Under the pieces are notes generated by a model that ran no database searches, was not told the DNA's origin, and saw only the letters and a program-made list of their open reading frames with translations. Source: Strongylocentrotus purpuratus (Eukaryota; Echinodermata; Echinoidea; Camarodonta; Strongylocentrotidae). Taken from it: a stretch of 64,000 bases of DNA. The stretch's first letter is position 1, and each line of letters starts with the position of its first letter. Of the stretch, positions 46,301 through 55,323 are shown in pieces. The translations under genes were made by a program, and so were the position numbers. The stretch covers positions 31,093,857-31,157,856 of the forward strand of contig NW_022145604.1 of assembly GCF_000002235.5 (NCBI RefSeq), given 5' to 3'.

Positions 46301-46556
46301 TTCCTCAAGTTCTAGCTGTTGGCGTTCTTCTATAGCAGCTGCTTCAGCTGCTAGGGCTGCCTTTCTGGCCATAGCTTTCAACATGGCTGACGAAGCAGAG
46401 CTAGTATGGCTGACACACTGACTCACCGAGTCTTCAGGATTCACCTCCAACTGTTTCTTTTCCTGTTTTTCATCTTCCTGTTTGACCTCAGACTGCCCAC
46501 CATCAGCTTGAAGTTGACCTGCTGCATTCATCCTGATGAAGCGTTATTGAACTTGA

Positions 46557-47602
46557 TGTTGGGGACACTGTGATGATAAATAATCAAGCAGGACACAAAG
46601 TTCTAAACCCAGTATGAGACCACGCTGACAAGATACTTCAGCACGTATCAGCACGGTTCAATCTGTAATTGAACAACACAAATAAAGGAAACATCCAATC
46701 AATACTGGAATACATGTACACATGCTTATCAATGACATTATTTGTTACAATAATTATCCATCTTGTCTGGTCTCAATCAATAAATGCATAACTGAATATG
46801 AATTAACTTGTTTGTGTCAATTATTTATGTGTCATATCCAAAAACCTCTCCTGAAACAATATCTGATCTTAAATACAATTATTTGATACAAAAGGCTTGC
46901 TTGCTTCTATCCTAGCACTGACTTTCAAATATGTAAACAATAACCGGCCAAAGCAATGCTCTCAAAACCCTAATTTCACAACACAAGGCCCAAGTTTAGC
47001 TTAGCAAAATACTTATAAACAATGTATTCAAAGCCTAACTTTTATCTCCCTAAATGAGACATTTATTTATTATTCATCACTAATAACCAGCTTGAACATT
47101 TATATCAACCTTGTAAGAAATAATATGCTTCAGCTATCATACAGCCTTATTTATCATGGCTCACTTCATAATCTGTCAACAAAAGAGGCGTGACTACTTC
47201 CGGTCACTAAACGTGTACAGTGCATGCATGCATTACTTGCACGTATTATGTATACCACTGCTACATTACGTACTTCAATACAAATCTTTCGCAACAAATT
47301 TACATCACTAACCATCAACATAATTAATAGAAATTATCACTGATTATCATTCAACAATAAAGGAATAGCAATGTAATTGTCTACTTACAACGTTGGGCTC
47401 ATCAAAAAGAATTAATTTATCATCACAACCTCACGGTCGTCCGACCGTTCCAAACAAGGAAAATCAGTGGCATGCGAAGAAACGCCCTCAATAGTCAAAT
47501 ACATGTCAATTCCCCCAAAAGCCTCGTCTATGACGTCAGCATTTCCCGACTTATCGTTACATGATTTTATCAAACACAGGAGAAAACTTCCTGTCAGTAA
47601 CA
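46557..47602 (-). repeat. BEL/Pao 5' LTR (right on + strand)
   Basis: 1046 bp; differs from the other LTR by about 8 substitutions and three 4-5-bp indels. The internal region begins directly beside it with TCAAGTTCAATAACGCTTC in element orientation, where the tRNA primer site is expected. Confidence 0.93.
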
Positions 47603-47607
47603 CTCTT

Positions 47608-48178
47608 CATTTTTCTTATAAAGTTGTTCTTAACACCGTGTATAATTCTGCTGCAATAACATAATTGTAACTCAACTTCATTTTTGTGACTGACTGAATG
47701 CTGATGTTTATTTATCTATTCATATTTATATTGTTGTATTGGGCCTTCCTCACCATTATAATCATTTTGAAATATTACATGTATCACCTTTAATAGAAGC
47801 TACTTTCGATTTTTCGAATGTATAACGTATGCCTACTTGTAAGTTTTGATTATAATTATATGTAATTATTTCTATATATGTCTTTATTTCTATTGTCTTC
47901 TACATTTGTAAAGCGCATTGGTATTACTTTGGTCCAATATTTCAAGTAACTGTTATAGGTTGTTCATCCATCTATTATCATTTATTTATATATGAATATA
48001 ACTTAAGGTATGAACAATAATGATACTTTATCTTTTTTCATTTGTATTGTACATTTATATTATCATTCCTGTTTTTATGCACATTCTATGTAAACATTGC
48101 ATTATTGGTCCCTGGACTACTGCATTGTACATTGTTTATGTTGATATTAATAAACCGAAATCGAATTGAATTGAATAG
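47608..48178 (+). mobile_element. LINE 3'-UTR remnant (plus strand), probable
   Basis: AT-rich UTR-like sequence with TTTGTAAAGCGCATTGG near 47906, ending TATTAATAAACCGAAATCG and the short tandem tail AATTGAATTGAATAG at 48164-48178. No coding part remains. Called from its tail and texture. Confidence 0.35.
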
Positions 48179-48409
48179 TATGTCCACGTTAAAACATTTG
48201 AGGGGAAAAAAACAGATATGAAAAATAGGGGGAGTCTTGATATCTTTGTAGATAATTAATTTGGTGAGGCTGTGAATGGAAAAGAATGTTGATGTAGTCG
48301 ATGGTATTCACGCTGATCTATTTATATAATAAGTATGAAATATTTGATACAATTTTGTTGTTGTTTATTTATGAATGGATATCATACCAAGGAAGCTAAA
48401 CTGTTTAAA

Positions 48410-48413
<4 letters not shown>

Positions 48414-48452
<39 letters not shown>

Positions 48453-48475
48453 GGTGGGGTGGGGGGGGGGGGAGG
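48414..48475. repeat. (GA)n microsatellite and G run
   Basis: Pure GA repeat at about 48414-48446 followed by G-rich sequence with a run at about 48461-48471. Confidence 0.9.
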
Positions 48476-48583
48476 GTTGAAGTAGGTGAGCAAACTATGG
48501 TGCGAGTTGTGAAAACTCTAGGTGCAAAGCCGCGCCCGTGTGCGTTTGTTGATGCGTGCGTGTGTGTGTGTGTGCTCGTGTAC

Positions 48584-48660
48584 GCAGAGGCGTATCTAGA
48601 CCCTTTTCAGTAGGGGGGGGGGGGGGCGTGTAGTGGCTAGCGCTGACCGACAAATCTCCG
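48584..48660 (+). mobile_element. hAT-like terminus with G run
   Basis: CAGAGGCGTATCTAGACC, then TTTTCAGTAGGGGGGGGG and GTAGTGGC...ACCGACAAA; the copy at 62782 has the same order (CAGGGGCGTCGCCAGACC, TTTTCAGTGGGGG, GTAGAGGC...ACCGACAAA). Only one end is recognisable here. Confidence 0.45.
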
Positions 48661-48679
48661 AATGTCTACAAATTTAACC

Positions 48680-49000
48680 CTATTATAAAACAGGGGCCGA
48701 GGGCTAACATATATTTTCTATAAACTTTCTATCTGTCGGGCGAGAACAAGGCGAGCCGAGTCAACGGCCCGTTGATTGGTTGATCAACCGTGTGCTTCGA
48801 CCAATGGGCCTTGTCCGTTATTTTTTTAATCATTGATCGAATTATTTGACCGCCGGTCCAGCCGTAGAGTATAAAAACGCGTTGTGGCGTGCGCCCGTAA
48901 TCCAGCTAACAGTGGAAGTTACAAACTGATTCAGCCGAGGACGCAGGTTCGAAACGTCTTTCGAATTTTCGAATAAATAAGATGATTTTTACAAAGCTGG
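48680..49000 (+). promoter_or_regulatory. TATA/CCAAT promoter-like block, probably of a Penelope-like element
   Basis: Inverted CCAAT (ATTGG at 48775), direct CCAAT (48801-48805) and TATAAAAA (48870-48877) are spaced like a pol II core promoter. About 70 bases downstream is GCCGAGGACGCAGGTTCG followed by AAACGTCTTTCG. This succession (CCAAT, TATAAAAA, then a GA(G/A)GAnGCnGG...CGAAACGTC block) is what I recall from the terminal repeats of Penelope-like elements. No matching open frame follows, so it is a remnant, or a SINE with a similar block. Confidence 0.4.
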
Positions 49001-49138
49001 GTGGCAGAAATTATGGGAAACTGCCGAAAAAGGCAGATATCTCTACAACATACAACGAGATGTAAAATATACGTGTATGATAAAAGGTTTTTGTCGTAAG
49101 GATGAAAGAATTTACACCAATTCCGTCTTAATTATTAC

Positions 49139-49306
49139 AATTACTCATTAAATAGGCATGATATTGGCCTTTCTGACAATTGTCATATTTTCGAAACTAT
49201 CGAACATTTTATGCTATCATACCCTAAATATGAAAGACAGAGGAATCGTATGTATCGCAGACTTCACGCGACGAATCCTAACCTAAAAAAACTATTCGGA
49301 AAATAA
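49139..49306 (+). mobile_element. LINE ORF2 C-terminal fragment
   Basis: A 55-codon frame with no ATG start: NYSLNRHDIGLSDNCHIF, ETIEHFMLSYPKYERQRNRM, YRRLHATNPNLKKLFGK, stop at 49304-49306. (E)T(I/V)EHF(L/M)L..C.(K/L)Y...R is the C-terminal knuckle segment of many LINE ORF2 proteins; the usual Cys after L-S is Tyr here. 5'-truncated. Confidence 0.6.
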
Positions 49307-49740
49307 AAAACTGCACAATCATTTTAGCCTTGATAAAAGGTACTGGAAGATATAAATAATTATAAGGGGGAACAAGTGTATTAATGCATGTTTGTGTCGT
49401 TAGCATTCTTGTGCTTTTCATGCCTTAAGGCATCCAAGTAACCGTAACATAAGTAACATAAGAGTAACGGAGGAGATGATGGACAAACGAAGCCTGAATA
49501 AAATTAAATATGGCAGCCGATTATTACATGCGTATACTATTATTAAATTTGAGGCACATTAGTTAGCATTAACTCTATAAATTGACATTAAAACTTCATG
49601 TTATCATCATCATCATTATGAAGTATGAAGGCATGTATGTCATATGGTGAAATCATATAACTATCCCGAAACTATACCGTTCGGGATAGTTATACGATGA
49701 ATTTGCTGTGTGTGGACACGGGGTAGGTCACTGTTAACTG

Positions 49741-49860
49741 TTAAACGTTTACAGTTCACAGATAGGATAAATGTGACATACTCATGATTCTGCAAAGTTC
49801 TACAGAATTTGATGTTGGCCGGCTGCAAAAGGGATACACTACCTTTAAAATAGAACCTGA
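49741..49860 (+). mobile_element. Miniature element 3' fragment, family R2
   Basis: CAGTTCACAGATAGGATAAA, GCAAAGTTCTACAGAATTTG, GGCTGCAAAAGGGATACACT and ACCTTTAAA match the right half of the complete R2 element at 52311-52841. Confidence 0.65.
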
Positions 49861-49935
49861 CGTATACATGTTGTGCGTTAACACTTGTCTGCATTAATTA
49901 ATCTGCTCCTGGCCCTGATAAGCGCAGGTAATATT

Positions 49936-50110
49936 TAAAGGAGAAGTCCACCCTGATATTAAGTTGGATTTAATAGGACCACAAAATGAGAGGAAGAGGT
50001 CAGTGAAAGTTTTAGCAAAATCCGATTAAAATAAGAAAGTTATGAAATGTTGAAATTGCGATCGATCAAACACAAATGAGCAACTCTGTGAGGTCTCGGT
50101 TTTACTATTA
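49936..50110 (+). mobile_element. Miniature element, family R3 (partial)
   Basis: AAAGGAGAAGTCCACCCTGA, TATTAAGTTGGATTTAATAG, GAAGAGGTCAGTGAAAGTTT, then GCGATCGATCAAACACAAAT and GAGCAACTCTGTGAGG. This is the best-preserved R3 copy here; others are at 23.07, 30.91 and 54.22 kb. The right end is not found. Confidence 0.6.
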
Positions 50111-50294
50111 GCGTTGAGGGTGCTTTATTTCCTCAGCTGGTTGGGTGGGCGTGCGCCATGGGAATTCACAGTCCAGGCGGTGGACTATGGTCGGCCATGC
50201 GACAATAGTACAACCCGTTTATAAGCAGATTTCAAAACACGAATGTTATCCCGTCACAAAAATATAAAAGGAGCATCAGAGCAAGGAGTTTTAA

Positions 50295-51594
50295 AGGTAT
50301 TACAAAGTTTTGGTATGGGGTCATGAATTCGGTTCAAATTAAAATATTGGAAGCATATGCGTTCCTACAATATTCATTGATCGTTGTCGCGGTTGAAATC
50401 GAGTCTGAAGTTATGAAATTATAAATAACTAGATGGAATTCGACTGCGCGCAGTCGAAAATGATGCCTCCGTCATAGAGCAATTTTACAAACCAAAACAG
50501 AACACATTTTTCGAATTCAAGTTCAATTGTAATCCATTAACAGGTTCTCAGAATATCGTGATTACAAGCAATTTCTCATATACATATATGACCCTTTGAT
50601 CTTTGACCTCATGACCCTAAAATCTACTCAGTTCATTGGCTCTGCAAGATGTCCTGAGTTAAATAGTAATCCATCTGTCAGTTCTAATGAGAATGTGTTC
50701 ACAAGCTATTTCTGCATACATAATGAGCCCATGACCTTTGACCTTATGAACCAAGAATCTACTCAGTTCATTGGCTCTGCAAGTAACATACATGACCTAA
50801 TTTTGGCAGGAATCCATCAATCGGTTCTTGAGAACGCGATCACGAGCTGTTTTTGCATACATAATGTGCGTTGTGGCCTTTGACCTTTGACCAAGTGACC
50901 CCAAAATCTAATCAGTTCATCTGCTCTGCAAGTAACATACATGACCTAAGTTTAGCAGCAATCGATCAATCGGTTCTTGAGATAACGCAATCACGAGCTG
51001 TTTTTGCATACATAATGTATGCTGTGGCCTTTGACCTTTGACCTCGTGACCCAAAAATCTAATCAGTTCATCGGCTCTGCAAGATACATACATGACCGAA
51101 GTTTGGCAGGAATCCATCAATCAGTTCTTCAGATAACGCGATCACGAGAACGGGACGTACGTACGGACGGACGGACGGACAACCCGAAAACATAATGCCT
51201 CCGGCTACTTCGTAACGGAGGCATAATAAACTCTTTATGTTGTATAGCTCCCTCTCAAGGTCAAGATATAACTTTAGCTATGAAACAATGTTTCTTGACT
51301 AAAATCGACCGATTAGCTATTCCCGTTTGGAAATTATATATCACAACTACAGATTCTGAGATTTTCATGGTCGCAGCTACCATTGTAAGACCATAGACGC
51401 TATTTGAAATTTATCAAAATTTACCGGGAGCACCGGTAAAATTTTATATTCAATTTTTCTCGAAAACTGAATTGTTTTAGGGGCTAATTTTGTTAGTGCT
51501 TATAATACATCCCCAGGGACATCCAAATATATCAAAATTGTAAAGATTCACTATCCACCCAATTTTCAAAATTTCCCCAAACTTTGTATTACCT
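50295..51594 (+). mobile_element. TTAA-flanked repeat, family R1, copy 2, complete but interrupted
   Basis: Ends AGGTATTACAAAGTTTTGG and CCCAAACTTTGTATTACCT are inverted repeats, flanked by TTAA at 50291-50294 and 51595-51598. Without the 794-bp insert (50429-51222) the element is about 500 bp. It gives the uninterrupted form of the site where a LINE entered copy 1, and copy 1 gives the uninterrupted form of the insert site here. Confidence 0.82.
50429..51222 (+). mobile_element. Repeat element with four units carrying TGACCTTTGACC (DR1-like)
   Basis: Inserted in R1 between ATAA at 50425-50428 and 51223-51226; R1 copy 1 has a single ATAATAAAG there. It starts CTAGATGGAATTCGACTGCG with the palindrome GACTGCGCGCAGTC and ends in the hairpin ATGCCTCCGGCTACTTCGTA plus ACGGAGGC. 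In between, about four units of roughly 145 bp each contain GACCTTTGACC, AATCTAATCAGTTCATC, CATACATGACC and TCAATCGGTTCTTGAGA; a (GGAC)n tract precedes the end. Elements of this look are dispersed in many marine invertebrates (recollection). Superfamily not assigned. Confidence 0.75.
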
Positions 51595-52164
51595 TTAAGA
51601 GATGGAGGCCTATCTGGCAACAAATTATTCCAAGCAGCTGCCGTTTTCTATGGTTGCACAATAAACTCTACTGTTGTACTGTTACCTTTGATGTCCGAGG
51701 TTCGTAGCCGCCAATATCATTGGAAAGCTTGATTAGTGATTTTTGTCACAAAGAAATCTACTTATTATTCCACTTTTTATGTGAACTAACAAGGGGAAAA
51801 ACGAACAGATGATAAAATATGAATACGAAAGCCTAATTGTGTCCAGGAAATTTGCTTACATGGTTTAATTTGTGAAAAACAGTAAATATTTACAGTCCTA
51901 AAAGCTGCAATTTGACACTTTTCCGATTACTTGCGGCTCACATAAATAAAAAGTGAATTCGTTTATGTAGAGTTCTTTATGATGTTATATGTCAGATTAG
52001 TGCCCACACATGCCCAGTCGAGTAATTTTGATTTATATTTCAGGAAATTTTGCTCCATTTCCTTTCGCTTGCCTCCTGTAAAGACACACATAGTATCAAC
52101 TTGTAGTGAGATTTTAACTTGCACTATTCATCTGGGCACTCGACAAGCACAAGTACGATAATAC

Positions 52165-52976
52165 GCCGGTCTGGAAGAAGAAGAAGAAGAAGCAAAGTGT
52201 ACTTCTCGTATTATCAGACGAGTGGTAGCGAAAAGTAATTATCGTTACAAAAGCATATTTGTCCCGTTAGTTTGCAGCTAGGCAGGAATCTTTGTCTACT
52301 TATATTTTAAAGGTACTATGTCCCATTTGCAGGCCAAAAAATGAAAAAGTTAAATTCAAACGGCATTTGAAAGACAATACTAATTTAGAACTTCCCTAAA
52401 AAAAGGGGGGCTTGAAAATGTCTTTAAGTGGAAAAATAACGAATATTAGTTGTCGAATCGACTTAGGAGCTACAGAGGCAGTAAGCAATAGTATGATTTT
52501 TCAGACCATTGTACTGAATGGTCGTACGTTTTATGCTGCTCAAAGATTCAATCAGTTTAATTTTGGCCATTTCAAGAAGTGGGTTATTGATGTAGACAAA
52601 TGCTCATGTACCCTTTACAGCTCATTTTATGTATGATATTACCAAAGATGAAAAAAGGCCAGTCAGTCACTCAATAGTGTCTGACAGTGAAGTCTAGCAA
52701 GTAAACAGGTTTCCTTGCATAATTTGAATATTAGGACACTGCTAACGTTTAAATTTCACAGATAGGACATACATAACATATTCATAATACCTGCAAAGTT
52801 CTACAGAATTTGATGTTGGCTGCAAAAGGGACATGGTATCTTTAATATACGCCAACGGCTGTCTACTTAACTGGAAGAAGAAGAAGAAGAAGCGAAAAGT
52901 ACACAAAAGCATATTTTCCTTTGAAAGTGTCCCGTTAGTTTGCAGCTAGGCAGGAATCTTTGTCTACGTTTATGTT
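52165..52976 (+). repeat. Direct repeats of about 110-140 bp flanking R2
   Basis: CTGGAAGAAGAAGAAGAAGA, ACAAAAGCATATT and GTTTGCAGCTAGGCAGGAAT then CTTTGTCTAC occur at about 52170-52300 and again at about 52870-52965, on either side of the R2 element. This is either a local duplication or two copies of an unrecognised repeat. Confidence 0.6.
52311..52841 (+). mobile_element. TTAA-flanked miniature element, family R2, complete
   Basis: Ends AGGTACTATGTCCCATTTGC (left) and GCAAAAGGGACATGGTATCT (right) are inverted repeats of about 20 bp, flanked by TTAA at 52307-52310 and 52842-52845; 531 bp. The 74-codon frame inside (52412-52636) has no recognisable motif. Confidence 0.8.
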
Positions 52977-53421
52977 AAGAAGATCCAGTTATGTGCTTAA
53001 TAAGCACATGCCTCACATATTTTGTCCTGGCGGCTTCGAAGATGGTACACAGGGAATGAACTAGATATGACTCCATCTCTTAAAACTTCTTGCTAAAAAT
53101 CAGCCATTTTTAAAATCAAATGTGTGAAGAAAAAAAAAATCACATCTCAATGATATTTATTATTCAAGTTTGAAACTACCTCCTTATATTTTCTTCTCTC
53201 TCTCTCAAAATAGAGAAAGCAAACCATACAAGCACACAACGAAAATAGCGAACCCATGTGTTGTATGTTCTTTGTTTGACCAACCTTCGATTACGTAATG
53301 GGATGTGAATGTGAATACATTACGAAACTGGCCTATAGTACACACAACACAATGTAACATTATGTAATTCTATCTGAAAAATAGAAGATGAACATCTGAA
53401 TAAGATTAGGGACTACTATAA

Positions 53422-53735
53422 AGCAGGGCTCCCACTTAGCCGAGTTGGAGCCTCGAGTTGTGGCGAGCTGACGCGATTTTATGGCAAGCAGTTTTATCAT
53501 TAAAACATATTTCTTGATATCAAAAATTTAATTCTTGATATCACGGAATGGAATTCCTGATATCACGAAATCGAATTATTGATATTAAGAATTAACATTG
53601 CTTTACACCGTAAAATTATTTCTTGATATCAAGAATTGATTTCTTGATATCAATTAATAATAAAACGGCTTGCCATAAGATCGCGCCAGCTCGCCACAAC
53701 TCGAGGTTCCAACTCGGCTAAGTGGGAGCCCTGCT
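53422..53735. mobile_element. Palindromic miniature element (Harbinger-like) upstream of METTL27 copy 2
   Basis: 314 bp between TAA at 53419-53421 and 53736-53738. The inverted ends are nearly perfect over about 70 bp (AGCAGGGCTCCCACTTAGCC, GAGTTGGAGCCTCGAGTTGT, GGCGAGCTG...), and the middle repeats TTCTTGATATCA-type palindromes. It ends 112 bases before the copy 2 start codon. Copy 1 lacks it: sequence on both sides aligns across its TATAGTTTAGCAGCC. Confidence 0.85.
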
Positions 53736-53847
53736 TAAGCGTATCAGCCTCAGACCACGTCCATGCTCAGCCCATGCTAGTCGGAAGTTGTTGATGCACT
53801 CATACACTTGACTTATTCTGTGTGTTAATTTGATACATTACAAGACA

Positions 53848-53976
53848 ATGTCAATGACAACAGGAACTAGTGAAGATGATTTACATTGGAAGAATATGTA
53901 TTCTGCATCCTCTGGGGATCTTGATCTAAAGCGTCTGGAACAAGCCTACAAGGGATGGTCAGAGACATATGATGAG
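53848..53976 (+). CDS. METTL27: METTL27 copy 2, exon 1
   Basis: 43 residues, MSMTTGTSEDDLHWKN through YKGWSETYDE. Donor GTATAC, phase 0. Confidence 0.88.
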
Positions 53977-55291
53977 GTATACATTTTCATTTATTATTAA
54001 TTTCCAATGATATCCTAAAGCATGCTAGAAATTTAAGCTAACGGTTTGAAGAGTAAGAGGGCATAGCATGGTGTTGCATATCTAACTCTTCTATTTTGAA
54101 TTATTGAAAAATCATCTTTTATTATATAGCTTTCACAAGCCTGTTGAATTTCTACCTACCTTTAAGGGTTAGGTGGTGAAATTAAATATGAAATTAGTAT
54201 CACGTACCTAGCTATAAAGGGGAAGTCCGCCCTGATATCTAGTTGGTTTGAATAGAAGCAGAAAAATAAGAGGAACCATAGATCACCCAGTAGTATTGAA
54301 TAAAAGAATGCTTTATACTCTTGATAAAAAAAATTACTTTTAAAGAAATAATAAATAAATTGGCTTAAATTGGCATTAATTGACCGAAATAAAAGCATCT
54401 ATTGAATTTTTTTTTGGAAAAGATATTTACGCAGTCTGTCATTTAGGGTTGGGACATGTCACACTTTCAAAATTTGGACTCGGATTGATTGTTATATTTA
54501 AATTTCAATATAATAGCTAATGGTGTAAAAAAAAAAGCTAAATTCAGCGAACTTCATGCGTGGGCCTCAGTATCCTAAACTACCCGCCTTGATCGTAAAG
54601 TAAGGGAATTCAGCGTTTAAACAAAAATGTAAATTGCATGATAGCTCACTGTCATCAGAACCCCGTGGACATTTCTGGTACCAGCTTTTAACATTTTCTT
54701 TTAATTTTCTTGACCAATTTCAAAGTGCTTAGTCCACAAGAGAACTCTGAAGGTAGTTTGTAAGTTTAGTCGGGTGCGGGAATGGATGGTTACGATCGTA
54801 TTTGGGGTTTCGTTTACCTCTCTCTTCACGCAGGGGTATGGGTGCTAAATAAGTCTAGGTGATATATTCCATATTATCACCTAGCCCACTGTAGCTACTT
54901 GCTCCCTCTATATAGAAAACAGTCCATAAGCGGTGACCATTGGTCCCCTATGATCATCTTGTTCATATGTTAATTGAGAGCTGAGTTGATGAGATAGCCA
55001 CCTGTCAGTGACCACGCTGTGTGGTGTAATCCCTCCTGGCCAAATTAGTACAGACGGCCTTTAAGGCTTAATTTACTCACTTTTCCTTGGGTTAGTATTT
55101 CTCGTATTTCGTCATTCCTCACAATATATCGTTGTTCACTCATTGTGTAAACCTTTTTAGAGCTCCCTGATTATGTTATACCAATACTCACTCAGCAATT
55201 TAAATCAGCACTGTTAAATGTTTCTTGTTGTTCTGCCCATGGTTACGCTATTCTCACTTGCACTGAACTAACAATAGTAGTATTAATAACA

Positions 55292-55323
<32 letters not shown>

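Larger units (their letters stand above)
39279..47602 (-). mobile_element. BEL/Pao LTR retrotransposon fossil, nearly whole, about 2 breaks
   Basis: An 8.3-kb element on the minus strand with two LTRs, a 5-bp target duplication CTCTT on each side (39274-39278 and 47603-47607) and a purine tract (AAGGGGCCGG) next to the downstream LTR. Parts in element order: gag-like region with two CCHC knuckles (about 46.5-45.2 kb), A17-type protease region (about 45.0-44.6), reverse transcriptase with YVDD (about 44.4-43.6), RNase H (about 43.1-42.8) and integrase with H2C2 and core domains plus a DUF5641-like tail (about 42.3-41.1). This order and the domain types are those of BEL/Pao. The coding region has about two breaks, so this is a fossil copy. 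The LTRs differ by about 8 substitutions and 3 small indels, so it is young. No envelope gene is seen. Confidence 0.92.

Noticed and set aside
48930-48975. Intact hammerhead ribozyme
   Set aside because: Only a partial match to the core (CCGAGGA instead of CTGANGA) and a two-base-pair stem II. Not sufficient to call without covariation.
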